A program made the translations under genes and the position numbers. Below, in pieces: positions 1-9,224 of a stretch of 47,460 bases of DNA. The stretch is taken from the NCBI GenBank assembly GCA_028281365.1, contig JANQJZ010000014.1, forward strand, positions 1 through 47,460, written 5' to 3'. Below the pieces are notes generated by a model that was not told the DNA's origin, searched no databases, and was given only the letters and a program-made list of their open reading frames with translations. Positions within the stretch are counted from its first letter, which is position 1. Each line of letters opens with the position of its first letter. The stretch comes from Gammaproteobacteria bacterium. Its GTDB lineage: Bacteria > Pseudomonadota > Gammaproteobacteria > Eutrophobiales > Eutrophobiaceae.

Positions 1-1318
1 TTTGGTGTCCCCACCAGAGTTGCCGACTGATACACCAGTCTTCAATATTACGCATCCATTCAAAATAGGTTTTATCCCAGTTCCCGGGAACAAGTTTAAT
101 ATTACCGTTTTCTACTGCTTTAATAGCGGGATCGGCCAGAGCTTGAATCTTTACATACCATTGATCGGTTAAATAAGGTTCAACAACAGCATGTGAACGA
201 TCGCCTCGCGGCACCATGAGTTTATGATCTTCAATCTTTTCTAATAAGTTTTGTTGTTCAAGGTCTTTGACGATCTGTTTACGTGCGTCATAACGATCTA
301 GCCCTTGATATTTTTTTGGAATTCCAATATCGCAAGCCATATCAATAACATCTCTAACCCTAATAATTCCATATTTACGAGTTTCTTCTGAGTCTGGCCA
401 ATCTAAATCACTAACAATTTTTGCGTCACGAGTAAAAATATTGAAAAGAGTTAATTTATGTTTTTGTCCTATCTCATAGTCATTAAAGTCATGTGCTGGT
501 GTGATCTTGACACAACCGGTTCCAAATTCAGGATCAACATAGTCATCTGCAATTACCGGTAAGGTTCTGTCCGTTAACGGTAATAAGACCTCTTTACCAA
601 TTAAATTTTTATAACGTTCGTCATCCGGATGCACAGCGACCGCAGCATCACCCAGCATCGTCTCTGGCCGGGTGGTAGCAACAATAAGGTACTCAAGATC
701 ATCAACGGGTTCCTTTAATGGATAACGCATATGCCAAAGATGGCCATTTTCTTCTTCAGAGATCACTTCCAGATCCGAGATGGCGGTATGCAATACCGGA
801 TCCCAGTTAACCAGTCGTTTGCCACGATAGATCAAACCTTCATCATATAAACGAACAAAGACTTCTTTAACTGCATTTGATAATCCCTCGTCCATGGTAA
901 ATCGTTCGCGTGACCAATCCATGGATGTGCCAAGTCGACGTGACTGGCGTGTTATGGTATTACCAGAATGTTCTTTCCAGTCCCAAACGGCTTCAATAAA
1001 TTTTTCTCGCCCAAGGTCATGACGTGAAATATCTTTTTGTTGTAACTGTCGTTCAACGACCATCTGGGTTGCAATTCCCGCATGGTCAGTACCACATTGC
1101 CAGAGGGTGGTATTGCCGTTCATTCGATGGTAGCGAATTAATACATCCATCAGTGTTTGTTGAAAGGCGTGGCCCATGTGCAGACTACCGGTAACATTCG
1201 GTGGGGGTAACATAATGCAATAGGACTCCCCTTCGCCTTTCGGTGCAAAGTAATTATTTTTTTCCCATTGCTCGTAGCAATTGGCTTCTATCGCTTCCGG
1301 TTTATACGTTTTATCCAT
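1..1318 (-). CDS. valS: valine--tRNA ligase, N-terminal part (cut by window edge)
   Basis: Charges tRNA-Val with valine in the cytoplasm. Translating the minus strand from the ATG at 1318 gives an open frame of 439 codons that runs off the start of the window. It opens [19 protein letters not shown], carries the class I signature [14 protein letters not shown] (HIGH box as HMGH), and continues through the editing domain ([29 protein letters not shown]). The last visible residues, [11 protein letters not shown], are typical of ValRS shortly before the second half of the catalytic domain. The KMSKS motif and the C-terminal coiled coil lie outside the window. It is the last visible gene of a minus-strand run pepA-holC-small protein-valS, a common gammaproteobacterial order. 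Confidence 0.97.
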   Translation of the reverse strand, partial: MDKTYKPEAIEANCYEQWEKNNYFAPKGEGESYCIMLPPPNVTGSLHMGHAFQQTLMDVLIRYHRMNGNTTLWQCGTDHAGIATQMVVERQLQQKDISRHDLGREKFIEAVWDWKEHSGNTITRQSRRLGTSMDWSRERFTMDEGLSNAVKEVFVRLYDEGLIYRGKRLVNWDPVLHTAISDLEVISEEENGHLWHMRYPLKEPVDDLEYLIVATTRPETMLGDAAVAVHPDDERYKNLIGKEVLLPLTDRTLPVIADDYVDPEFGTGCVKITPAHDFNDYEIGQKHKLTLFNIFTRDAKIVSDLDWPDSEETRKYGIIRVRDVIDMACDIGIPKKYQGLDRYDARKQIVKDLEQQNLLEKIEDHKLMVPRGDRSHAVVEPYLTDQWYVKIQALADPAIKAVENGNIKLVPGNWDKTYFEWMRNIEDWCISRQLWWGHQ

Positions 1319-1414
1319 TATTGAATAATTTTTTGAGAGCTTATTCGGCTAGTCCGGGTATTGGGGGGCGTATTGTCCACGTAGAGGCTATCTAGGGCAA
1401 ATAAAATAATCGTA

Positions 1415-1780
1415 TTATTTATCTTTATTAAGATGGAGTTCTTTTAGCAGACGCATTTTAACTTCATCAATAATGCTGTCTTTTAACATAACAATGAGCT
1501 CATCTAAATCCTGAGTAATTTCCTTGTCAATTTTATCGATAATGCTATTAATAATTTCTTCGTCCTCGTTCAATTTATCATCTGATATTGTTTCTACCAA
1601 AACTGGAATTCCATCTGTACCAATTTTAAGTTTTGTTGAATTAGTATTATCTTGAGCTTGTTGTTGAGATTCGGCCTTTTTTTTGGCCAGTATTTTTTCC
1701 AGTTCGTCTATACGGTTTAATAATTGATTACGATCTGTTTCAGATAAATCAGTGTTGGATCTTTTAGTTGAATCAACCAT
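1415..1780 (-). CDS. small coiled-coil hypothetical protein between holC and valS
   Basis: A 121-residue acidic, Lys/Glu-rich protein of unknown function. Residues about 15-45 (ending in KKKAESQQQAQ) and about 70-118 look helical, and the first stretch reads as a coiled coil. No signal peptide, membrane segment or catalytic motif is visible. The ATG at 1780 lies 1 bp after the holC stop, so the two are probably co-translated. Its position suggests an accessory protein of the holC-valS operon, but nothing in the sequence proves a function. The tight spacing makes it likely to be a real gene. Confidence 0.7.
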   Translation of the reverse strand: MVDSTKRSNTDLSETDRNQLLNRIDELEKILAKKKAESQQQAQDNTNSTKLKIGTDGIPVLVETISDDKLNEDEEIINSIIDKIDKEITQDLDELIVMLKDSIIDEVKMRLLKELHLNKDK

Positions 1781-1781
1781 A

Positions 1782-2213
1782 TTATTTCAGGTTATCGATT
1801 TTATGATCATGAATCTCGTAATTATCGTCTTTGTATTTTCTATAGCGTTGCCGTGCTAATTGCTTGGTTGATTCATTACCCCCGGCAATTTCAATTATTC
1901 GATCAAAGTTATTTACAAAATCCGGTATGTCATTATCCAGGTTGATGATGACCTGTGTTGATTCAGGGTACTGTTCGCTGAATCCAATAGTCACAAGTGT
2001 TTCTTGACTAACTTCACCGAAGAAGATTTCATGTGGAACAAAGCTTATGTCACGATAAGTCCATAATAAGCTATCTATATTTTCAGCCATCTGTTCAGAT
2101 TGGGTATGAATATGTACTCGATTCCCCTTTGACCAGGCTTTGGCGGCGATATTACATGCAAAGCGATCAATGCTGGTGCCATCAGACAATATATAAAAAT
2201 CAACACGTGACAT
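1782..2213 (-). CDS. holC: DNA polymerase III subunit chi
   Basis: The chi subunit of the polymerase III clamp-loader complex; in the known family it bridges psi to single-strand-binding protein. The 143-residue protein has the family opening (RVDFYIL, residues 3-9), the segment KGNRVHIHT, the LLWTYRDISFVPHE block, and a C-terminal RQRYRKYKDDNYEIHDHK that replaces the usual ArgTyr-rich end. Length and operon position between pepA and valS are normal for gammaproteobacteria. It is separated from pepA by 14 bp, so both should share the pepA promoter. Confidence 0.92.
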   Translation of the reverse strand: MSRVDFYILSDGTSIDRFACNIAAKAWSKGNRVHIHTQSEQMAENIDSLLWTYRDISFVPHEIFFGEVSQETLVTIGFSEQYPESTQVIINLDNDIPDFVNNFDRIIEIAGGNESTKQLARQRYRKYKDDNYEIHDHKIDNLK

Positions 2214-2227
2214 TGCGCGGAACTATT

Positions 2228-3718
2228 CTATTTTATCTGATTAAGTATATATTGCATTAGCAGAGAAACAGGCCGGCCAGTAGCTCCTTTTTTGGATCCA
2301 CTTAACCATGCTGTACCGGCAATATCAAGATGTGCCCAATGATATTTTTCAGCAAAACGCGAAAGAAAACAGGCTGCTGTAATTGTTCCTGCTTCCCGGC
2401 CACCAATATTTGCCATATCTGCAAACGGACTATTGAGTTGTTGCTGATAGTCATTCCATAAGGGTAGTTGCCAGGCTCGATCACAGGCTTCTTCACCTGC
2501 ATTTAAAAGATCTCTCGCCAAAGGGTTATGATTACTCATCAAACCTGAAGCATGTTTTCCGAGTGCGATAACACAGGCACCAGTCAGTGTGGCAATATCA
2601 ATTATCACCGCTGGATTAAATCTTTCGCTATAGGTGATTGCATCACAAAGTATTAATCTTCCTTCAGCATCCGTATTGAGTACTTCAACAGTCAGTCCGG
2701 ACATACTGGTAAAAATATCGCCTGGTTTAGTAGCCGTTCCACTGGGCATATTCTCTGTTGTCGGGACCACACCAACGACATTAATCGGCAAGTTCAATTC
2801 GGCGACTGCAGATACCGTTCCTATAACCGATGCTGCGCCACACATATCATATTTCATTTCGTCCATTGCTGGTGAAGGTTTAATTGAAATACCCCCCGTG
2901 TCGAAAGTAACTCCCTTACCAACCAGTACAATAGGCTTTTGTGTTTTCTTCGATCCCTTGTGTTCTAAAATAATCAGTTTGGCCGGTTCCTCTGAACCCT
3001 GTGATACAGATAGCAAGGAATTCATCCCAAGCTTTTTCATTTCGGCTTCATCAAGTACATTCACACTAAGAGAACGATATGTTTTGGCAAGACTGGTTGC
3101 CTGTTCTGCCAGGTAAGCAGGTGTACAAATATTTGCAGGACGATTTGCCAGATCGCGAGTCAGTCGAATGCCATTGGCAATAGCGCGCCCTTCATTCATC
3201 GCCTGTTCACTTTCGGGCAATTCCCTTCTGGTAGGAACAGTAAATGTTAATTTACGCAAAGGACGTCTATTTTTTTTCTTTTTACTTTTTAATTCGTTAA
3301 ATTCATACAGTATGTGTTCAGTTACCTTGACTGCCTCTCGGACCTTCCAGCAATGATCACGACCTTTAATTGTTAGTTCACTTAAATAATTTACCGCTTC
3401 AAGTGCACCGGTTTCCTTCAGGGCACGAACACTGTTGGCAATAATCCTCAGGTACGCCTTATCATTAATCTCTCTTTCTTTACCACAACCAATTAATAAC
3501 ACTCTATCTGCGATCATCCCCGGGACGTTGTGTAATAACAGGTATTGGTCTTTTTTTCCGTCCATATCGCCACGCCGGATTAAATTTGAAAGATATTTTT
3601 TACTAACCGCATCGATGGCCTTTGCGGCAGGTGATAGACGTCTTGAATCGAAAATACCTACGATTACACAGGCGGTACGCTGCTTTTCAGGGTTACCACT
3701 TTTAATATTAAAATCCAT
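2228..3718 (-). CDS. pepA: leucyl aminopeptidase (M17 family)
   Basis: A cytosolic metallo-aminopeptidase that removes N-terminal residues from peptides; in Escherichia coli the homologue also binds DNA at xer and carAB sites. The 496-residue length is normal. The C-terminal catalytic half has [16 protein letters not shown], with the metal-binding Lys and Asp, DMCGAASV, the diagnostic NTDAEGRL, and [13 protein letters not shown]. The N-terminal macro-like domain is more divergent. It is the first gene of the minus-strand run to holC and valS, and it diverges from lptF across a 216 bp gap. Confidence 0.97.
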   Translation of the reverse strand: MDFNIKSGNPEKQRTACVIVGIFDSRRLSPAAKAIDAVSKKYLSNLIRRGDMDGKKDQYLLLHNVPGMIADRVLLIGCGKEREINDKAYLRIIANSVRALKETGALEAVNYLSELTIKGRDHCWKVREAVKVTEHILYEFNELKSKKKKNRRPLRKLTFTVPTRRELPESEQAMNEGRAIANGIRLTRDLANRPANICTPAYLAEQATSLAKTYRSLSVNVLDEAEMKKLGMNSLLSVSQGSEEPAKLIILEHKGSKKTQKPIVLVGKGVTFDTGGISIKPSPAMDEMKYDMCGAASVIGTVSAVAELNLPINVVGVVPTTENMPSGTATKPGDIFTSMSGLTVEVLNTDAEGRLILCDAITYSERFNPAVIIDIATLTGACVIALGKHASGLMSNHNPLARDLLNAGEEACDRAWQLPLWNDYQQQLNSPFADMANIGGREAGTITAACFLSRFAEKYHWAHLDIAGTAWLSGSKKGATGRPVSLLMQYILNQIK

Positions 3719-3934
3719 ACTAACTCCAGATTATTGACTTTATGCTATATAAATTATTGTTATTTATTGGTAAATTAGAACCAGTTAATCCGGTATATCA
3801 ACTTTAATCCGGTCTTCTACGCCTTGTTTTAATGTTAAAAAACGGAGAAAAATGGATCAAATTGATTATTTAGCTAAGTTTATTCATTTATCTGCCAACA
3901 AGTAAAGTCACGATAGAGTAAAAAGACAGAAAAC
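3719..3934. promoter_or_regulatory. divergent pepA/lptF control region with a direct repeat
   Basis: A 216 bp AT-rich gap between divergent pepA and lptF. The decamer TTAATCCGGT occurs twice in direct orientation, at 3785-3794 and 3804-3813, 19 bp start to start. That is close to two helical turns, so both copies would face the same side of the DNA, as in a dimer operator. The regulator is unknown. I did not find a clear sigma-70 promoter pair. Confidence 0.35.
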
Positions 3935-5038
3935 GTGATCATTCAACGCTATATATTTCGGGAATTAACTCAAAAATTATTCTGGATACTGGGCCTCCTT
4001 ATTCTGGTCTTTACCAGTAATAAATTTGTTGGTTTTCTGGCTGATGCTGCTGAAGGCAGTCTTCCAGGAGAGATGGTCTTTATGATGTTGTCGTATAAGA
4101 TGTTGGCAACATTACCCAAGATTTTTCCAATCGCAATACTGGTTGCAATGTTATTGGCTTTTACCCGTATGACCAGTGACAGGGAACTTGTGATTCTTTC
4201 TGCGGCGGGAATAAGTAAACGATATCAACTCGGGGTCGTTATCCAGTTTGCATCAATATTTTGTGTGCTGGTTGCTTGTATTACATTGTATTTAGCACCC
4301 TGGGCCGAGCAGAATGTGCACAATCTTAAAGAAAGGGCCAAGCAGGAATCAGATATTTCAGGAATTAAGCCGGGACAATTCAAGGAATTTAGTCAAGGTG
4401 ACAGAGTTGTGTATGTCCAAAAACCTTCAGTTGACAAAAGATCAATGGAAGAGGTTTTTTTGCAAGTCAGACAGGAAGGAAAATTAGGTGTATTAACTTC
4501 TGATAGTGCACGTTTCAGAATTGACGAAAAATCAGGTAATAAATATATCGTATTTAGTGAAGGGCGTCGTTATGTTGGTGAACCCGGTTTACTGGACTAT
4601 CAGATTACTGAATATGAGAAATACGCAATTCTGACAGAACCGGCAGAAGCAGATGCATCCGGCGCAAAGATGTCTGCACTTTCAACTAATGAAATCATTG
4701 GATCAGACAACACTCACCATCAGGCAGAGTTTCAATGGCGAATTTCCCTGATTATTTCCTGTTTATTATTGCCCGTTCTCGCATTGCTGTTGATCCAGCC
4801 CCATGCCAGTGATAGACGCTATCAACCATTTGTAATCGGCTTATCTATTTATCTTATTTATAGTAATTTACTTGGTATTGCACAGACATTACTGAAACGT
4901 GAAGTTGTCCCTGTCTTCATCGGGATATGGTGGGTGCATTTATTACTGATTATTTTATTGTTTGTTCTTTATTACCTGCCAAAAATACGCAATATCTCTA
5001 CCAATGAAGATGAACATCAATTTATCCCTGCTGAATAG
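3935..5038 (+). CDS. lptF: LPS export ABC transporter permease LptF
   Basis: An inner-membrane permease of the LptB2FG complex that extracts lipopolysaccharide and pushes it to the LptC-A-D bridge. It has 367 residues and starts at a GTG (3935) giving MIIQRYIFRELTQK, the typical LptF opening. Three membrane segments lie near residues 12-120. A periplasmic beta-jellyroll region spans roughly 125-260. Three further segments follow in the C-terminal third (from LIISCLLLPVLALLLI on). Its stop is 2 bp from the lptG start, so the two subunits are translationally linked. Confidence 0.95.
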   Translation: MIIQRYIFRELTQKLFWILGLLILVFTSNKFVGFLADAAEGSLPGEMVFMMLSYKMLATLPKIFPIAILVAMLLAFTRMTSDRELVILSAAGISKRYQLGVVIQFASIFCVLVACITLYLAPWAEQNVHNLKERAKQESDISGIKPGQFKEFSQGDRVVYVQKPSVDKRSMEEVFLQVRQEGKLGVLTSDSARFRIDEKSGNKYIVFSEGRRYVGEPGLLDYQITEYEKYAILTEPAEADASGAKMSALSTNEIIGSDNTHHQAEFQWRISLIISCLLLPVLALLLIQPHASDRRYQPFVIGLSIYLIYSNLLGIAQTLLKREVVPVFIGIWWVHLLLIILLFVLYYLPKIRNISTNEDEHQFIPAE

Positions 5039-5040
5039 CC

Positions 5041-6102
5041 ATGATTCTTGATCGCTATATTGCACGAAATTTGATTGCTATTAGCCTGTTGGCTTTATTT
5101 GCATTAGTTGTTGTTTTTTCTTTTTTTTCATTAGTCGATCAGCTTGATGATACTGGTGTCGGTAATTACGGTGTTTTACAGGCTGTTCAATACGTTCTGT
5201 TAACCATACCAAGATTGAGTTATGAACTTTTTCCTATTGCTACAGTAATAGGCAGTATGGCGGTACTGGGAATTCTGGCGAACAATTCGGAGTTAGCTGT
5301 AATCAGAACATCGGGTGTTTCCCAATTACAGTTAGCACTATCATTTTTAAAAACCAGTATTGTGTTTATCATTGTAAGTATCATTATTGGAGAATTCATC
5401 GCACCTGTAAGTGAGCATGCTGCACAACAGAAACGGTCTATTGCGCTAACCAAGCAGATATCATTAAAAACAAAACATGGTTTTTGGTCTCGTGACGGTG
5501 ATAGTTATATCAATATTAGAAAGATCTTGCCCGGTGACAGGGTTGAACAAATTTATATTTTTGAGTTTGATAAAAATCATGAATTGAGATCAAGTATCCA
5601 TGCCAGGCATGCAGAATATAATAATGATAAATGGATCTTGCACGACATTCTGAAAACTGAAATTTCCGAAGAACAAATTTCGACAAAACGTTACGATACT
5701 GCAGAATGGGAAGCAGTACTTAACCCGGAAGTTATAGATTTAGTAACGATTAAACCACGCTATTTATCGTTGTATGGTTTAGTAAGTTATATTCAATATC
5801 TAAAGGCCAATAACCAGAACAGTAAGCTTTATGTACAGGCATTTTGGTCTAAAATTTTGAATCCATTTGCAATTATTGCGATGATATTACTGGCATTGTG
5901 TGTTGTTAAATGTGAAGCACGTCCGATAGGACTTGGCCAGCGTGTTTTTATTGGTGCTTTAATAGGGATTATTTTTCATCTGGTTAACCAGGTAAGTGGA
6001 CATCTCGGAATCGTTTATGGAATTCCTTCTTTTATTAGTGTTAGTCTGCCTACTATTTTAGTACTTGGTTACATTTATTATTCACTAAGTAGAAACCGGT
6101 AG
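5041..6102 (+). CDS. lptG: LPS export ABC transporter permease LptG
   Basis: The partner permease of LptF. It has 353 residues with the family opening MILDRYIARNL, an N-terminal set of three membrane helices, a soluble periplasmic domain (about 125-265) and a C-terminal set (KILNPFAIIAMILLALC onward). The segment EARPIGLGQRVFIGALIGIIF, split by the bilayer, is typical of LptG. It follows lptF with no room for a promoter. It converges on the RDD gene with a 3 bp gap. Confidence 0.95.
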   Translation: MILDRYIARNLIAISLLALFALVVVFSFFSLVDQLDDTGVGNYGVLQAVQYVLLTIPRLSYELFPIATVIGSMAVLGILANNSELAVIRTSGVSQLQLALSFLKTSIVFIIVSIIIGEFIAPVSEHAAQQKRSIALTKQISLKTKHGFWSRDGDSYINIRKILPGDRVEQIYIFEFDKNHELRSSIHARHAEYNNDKWILHDILKTEISEEQISTKRYDTAEWEAVLNPEVIDLVTIKPRYLSLYGLVSYIQYLKANNQNSKLYVQAFWSKILNPFAIIAMILLALCVVKCEARPIGLGQRVFIGALIGIIFHLVNQVSGHLGIVYGIPSFISVSLPTILVLGYIYYSLSRNR

Positions 6103-6105
6103 TGT

Positions 6106-6537
6106 CTATTCCGGTTGTTTAACGACCAATCGGGTTTTTGACAAATGATCATGGAGTGCCAGCTTGTTGCGATCGACAATAGACCATAAAAAACCCAGGC
6201 CAACGAGGAAAGTTGATAATAATGAACAAATAAACCTGATTGATGCCTGTTGCCAGTCAGGATAATTATTAGATGAGTTAACAACATAAATATTCCAGCT
6301 ACGCATTCCCAATGTTTGACCACCATTAGTCCATTGCCAGCAAAAATACAAATAGCAGATAATCAGCAAGAAAAGGTTATAAGCAATATTGCCGCTATCG
6401 ATTGCGCCATCTACTGATAATGGTATCAAGATTAATGATGTGAAAAATAATACGGAAAAAAGCAAAAGGCTGTCATAAAAAATAGCTGCCAAACGGCGCA
6501 GGAAGGAACAATTCGTATGCTTATTTTCTTGCGGCAT
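6106..6537 (-). CDS. RDD family membrane protein
   Basis: A small (143-residue) membrane protein of the RDD family. RDD proteins are named for Arg-Asp-Asp residues in their first helix. Here that position reads RRLAAIFYDSLLLFSVLFF, with the basic and aspartate residues preserved in a looser form. Two more hydrophobic segments follow, and the linker QTLGMRSWNIYVV is the typical post-helix motif. Function is generally unknown; some members are implicated in ion transport. It converges with lptG, where many gammaproteobacteria also place an RDD gene. Confidence 0.85.
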   Translation of the reverse strand: MPQENKHTNCSFLRRLAAIFYDSLLLFSVLFFTSLILIPLSVDGAIDSGNIAYNLFLLIICYLYFCWQWTNGGQTLGMRSWNIYVVNSSNNYPDWQQASIRFICSLLSTFLVGLGFLWSIVDRNKLALHDHLSKTRLVVKQPE

Positions 6538-6590
6538 ATTTACGATACTATAATTAAATAATGTTATGTTAACAAAAATATAAAAATTCG

Positions 6591-7256
6591 ATGGATTTCG
6601 TAACCCTGTTTCTCCCGAATGTTGTAAGTCTGGGTCTTATTCTCTTTACAGTTTTAGTTTCGATTTATATCGCCTTTAGAATTAAGTGGCTGAAAAAACT
6701 AAACGACGGGAATTTTAATGTCTGGATGATTAGTATATTAAGTTTAAGTCTCGTTTGGATGATGAGGGCAAGTCTTGATTCAGGCCTGAATATCCATCTT
6801 TCAGGTGCAATGCTTTTCACTCTGATGTTCGGTTGGCGCTTGGGTGTTTTAGGGATGACGCTAACATGTATACTAGTTTCTTTATGGGGGAATAGTTTGT
6901 TAGCCAATATCGGTTTGGCAATAATAATAAATGCTTATATTTCTATTTCTTTTTGCTATTTATACTTTTTAATTGTAGAGACATTTTTTCCAAGAAACTT
7001 GTACATCTATTTATTTGTGACTTCATTTTTTGGTTCAGCGTTAATTTATATATTATCAGGATGTATATCCATATTAGTATTGTTACTGTTTGATATTTAT
7101 TCATATACACAAATTTTAAACGAATACTTGCCTTATTATTTTTTATTAAGTTTCGCTGAGGCCTTCATAACATGCGGATTAATTACTTTGTTCGTCGTCT
7201 ATCGTTCAGAATGGGTTTATAGCTTTAGGGATGAGAAATACCTGTCCAATAATTAA
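6591..7256 (+). CDS. CbiM-like (energy-coupling-factor-type) integral membrane protein
   Basis: A 221-residue protein with about six membrane helices. The pattern HLSGAMLFTLMFGWRLGVLG in the middle resembles the H-x-x-G and G-W/P-x-L-A-x-L-G region of CbiM/NikM substrate-binding membrane subunits. The end, VVYRSEWVYSFRDEKYLSN, resembles the C terminus of a related uncharacterised gammaproteobacterial family. The short N-terminal Met-His metal-binding motif of true CbiM/NikM is absent; the chain begins MDFVTLFLPN. No ATPase or second transmembrane subunit is nearby, so metal transport cannot be claimed. It diverges from the RDD gene across 53 bp. Confidence 0.6.
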   Translation: MDFVTLFLPNVVSLGLILFTVLVSIYIAFRIKWLKKLNDGNFNVWMISILSLSLVWMMRASLDSGLNIHLSGAMLFTLMFGWRLGVLGMTLTCILVSLWGNSLLANIGLAIIINAYISISFCYLYFLIVETFFPRNLYIYLFVTSFFGSALIYILSGCISILVLLLFDIYSYTQILNEYLPYYFLLSFAEAFITCGLITLFVVYRSEWVYSFRDEKYLSNN

Positions 7257-7273
7257 CCGGTCTTTTTTGAGTT

Positions 7274-7349
7274 TGGTGCTCCCTAGGGGACTCGAACCCC
7301 TGTTTACGCCGTGAGAGGGCGGTGTCCTGGGCCACTAGACGAAGGGAGC
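7274..7349 (-). tRNA. tRNA-Glu (anticodon CTC)
   Basis: Read on the minus strand this is a 76 nt tRNA with encoded CCA. Acceptor strands GCTCCCT and AGGGAGC pair fully. The D arm (GTCTAGTGGCCCAGGAC) and T arm (AGGGG TTCGAGT CCCCT) match the tRNA-Glu pattern. The anticodon loop is CTCTCAC, so the anticodon is CTC and decodes GAG. The usual gammaproteobacterial tRNA-Glu reads TTC. The outermost anticodon-stem pair (27-43) is C opposite U, a mismatch in an otherwise good stem. Confidence 0.92.
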
Positions 7350-7410
7350 AATAGTAAATTAACTGCGTTATTATAGAAGTTAGTTAATGTGAGATTGTAG
7401 TAATTTTTAA

Positions 7411-8745
7411 ATGACACAAGCAGATCAAAACGGAAAAATTGTACGGCTAAAGCCCGAACCAAGAATAATTCCACGTGATCAACACAATATATCCCGTTCT
7501 GTTATTAGTGATAATGCATTAAAAGTGCTTTATCGTCTAAAAAACGCCGAATATAAAGCTTATCTCGTCGGTGGCGGTGTACGTGATATTTTATTAGGCA
7601 GGGAACCAAAGGATTTTGATGTAGTTACTAACGCAAAGCCGGAACAGATCCGCGAATTATTTCGTAATTGTCGTTTGATTGGTCGACGTTTTCGCCTGGC
7701 CCATGTTCGTTTTGGTGATGACGTAATTGAAGTATCAACTTTTCGCGCTCCTCACCATGTTTCTGATTCGAAAGGTGAGGGACATATAGAAGATGGCAGG
7801 ATAATACGGGATAACGTATACGGTGATATTGATGACGATGTCTGGCGTCGTGATTTCACTATTAATGCATTATTTTACAACATCGAGGATTTTTCTATTA
7901 TCGATTATGTTGATGGTGTGAAAGATCTTGAAGCAGGCCAACTCAGATTGATAGGTGATCCTGCACAACGGTACATTGAAGATCCTGTACGTATGTTACG
8001 AGCAGTAAGATTTGCATCCAAGTTGGGATTACGTATTCATCCGGGTACAGAAGAACCGATTAGTGAATACGCACCCTTATTAAAAAATATTCCGCCAGCT
8101 CGTCTTTTTGAAGAAATTAGCAAACTGTTTATGGCCGGTACAGCGTTACAGACATTCGAATCATTAAGGCATTTCGATTTATTCAAGTATCTTTTTCCAC
8201 AAACAGATTATTTACTGGATACAAATGAAGATAACTATCCACATACATTCATAATGCATGCACTGAAGAATACCGATCAACGTTTGAATGAAGGTAGTTC
8301 TGTTACGCCGGGGTTTTTATTAGCGGCAATGTTATGGGAACCAATGCGTGTGGTAGCTGATGAACATATCGCACATGGCTTACCGGAGATGGAGGCGGTA
8401 CAACTCGCGGCCGATACAGTTATTTCAAGACAAATATTAACGACAGCCATGCCGAGAAGGTTTACCCAGATGGCAAGAGATATCTGGTCGCTACAGGTAA
8501 GATTAAAACGCACAGGTAAACGATCTTTTCGTGTACTAATGCACCCTAAATTTCGTGCAGCTTATGATTTTCTGTTGTTAAGGGCACAAGCCGGTGAGTC
8601 AGTGGCCAATCTGGTTGATTATTGGACTCAGGAACAATTGAATGAACCTTTGGCAGGAAAAAACAAGATAAAATCCGGATACTATAAACCGCGTCCACGT
8701 CGTCGACCACGTAGCAGAAAAAGAAATAATAAACCGGATTCATGA
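7411..8745 (+). CDS. pcnB: poly(A) polymerase I
   Basis: Adds 3' poly(A) tails to RNA and so marks it for decay. It has 444 residues. The nucleotidyltransferase core includes YLVGGGVRDILLGREPKDFDVVTNA, in two blocks, with the GG motif and the DFDVV metal-binding aspartates. The family's RRFRLAHVRFGDDVIEVSTFR, RRDFTINALFYN and RYIEDPVRMLRAVRFASKLG follow. The C terminus is very basic (KPRPRRRPRSRKRNN), typical for RNA contact. These features favour PcnB over CCA-adding enzyme. Its stop overlaps the folK start, opening the pcnB-folK-kinase-panBCD operon. Confidence 0.95.
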   Translation: MTQADQNGKIVRLKPEPRIIPRDQHNISRSVISDNALKVLYRLKNAEYKAYLVGGGVRDILLGREPKDFDVVTNAKPEQIRELFRNCRLIGRRFRLAHVRFGDDVIEVSTFRAPHHVSDSKGEGHIEDGRIIRDNVYGDIDDDVWRRDFTINALFYNIEDFSIIDYVDGVKDLEAGQLRLIGDPAQRYIEDPVRMLRAVRFASKLGLRIHPGTEEPISEYAPLLKNIPPARLFEEISKLFMAGTALQTFESLRHFDLFKYLFPQTDYLLDTNEDNYPHTFIMHALKNTDQRLNEGSSVTPGFLLAAMLWEPMRVVADEHIAHGLPEMEAVQLAADTVISRQILTTAMPRRFTQMARDIWSLQVRLKRTGKRSFRVLMHPKFRAAYDFLLLRAQAGESVANLVDYWTQEQLNEPLAGKNKIKSGYYKPRPRRRPRSRKRNNKPDS

Positions 8746-9224
8746 CTATCGTTTATATTGGCTTGGGTAGTAATATGGATACACCTGAGCAGCATATTAA
8801 TTCTGCCATTGATTCACTTAACAATTTACAATCGAGTCGATTATTAAAAGTTTCTTCTTTATATAAGAGTAAGCCTGTAGGCCCGCAAAACCAGGATGAT
8901 TATATAAATGCTGTTGCAGAATTGGATACAGGACTAGAAGCCTTGGAATTACTGGATAATTTACAAAAAATTGAAGTTGAACATGGTAGAGATCGTTCGG
9001 GCGAACGTTGGGGACCGCGTACGCTTGACCTGGATATTCTAATTTTTGGTAATAAACAAATTGATAATTCACGCTTAAATGTTCCTCATCGTGAAATGTT
9101 AAAACGTGCGTTTGTTTTAGTCCCTTTAGCGGAGATCAATCCTGATTGTGAAATTCCAGGTGCAGGTGTTGTCAGTGATCATATATATAAACTTGATCAA
9201 GATGGCCTGGAGAAACTGCAATGA
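8742..9224 (+). CDS. folK: 2-amino-4-hydroxy-6-hydroxymethyldihydropteridine pyrophosphokinase
   Basis: Transfers pyrophosphate from ATP to hydroxymethyldihydropterin in folate synthesis. It has 160 residues. Visible motifs are YIGLGSNMDTPEQHI at the N terminus, SSLYKSKPVGPQNQDDYINAV, and the signature RSGERWGPRTLDLDIL with the catalytic DLDI. The C-terminal half includes VPHREMLKRAFVLVPLAEI. The ATG overlaps the pcnB stop by 4 nt (ATGA) and its own stop overlaps the next start, so it is translated within the operon. Confidence 0.96.
   Translation: MTIVYIGLGSNMDTPEQHINSAIDSLNNLQSSRLLKVSSLYKSKPVGPQNQDDYINAVAELDTGLEALELLDNLQKIEVEHGRDRSGERWGPRTLDLDILIFGNKQIDNSRLNVPHREMLKRAFVLVPLAEINPDCEIPGAGVVSDHIYKLDQDGLEKLQ

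Noticed and set aside
2634-3116. 160-codon open frame opposite pepA
   Set aside because: It lies entirely within pepA, which has full M17 motifs; the product is low-complexity Ser/Thr/Pro.
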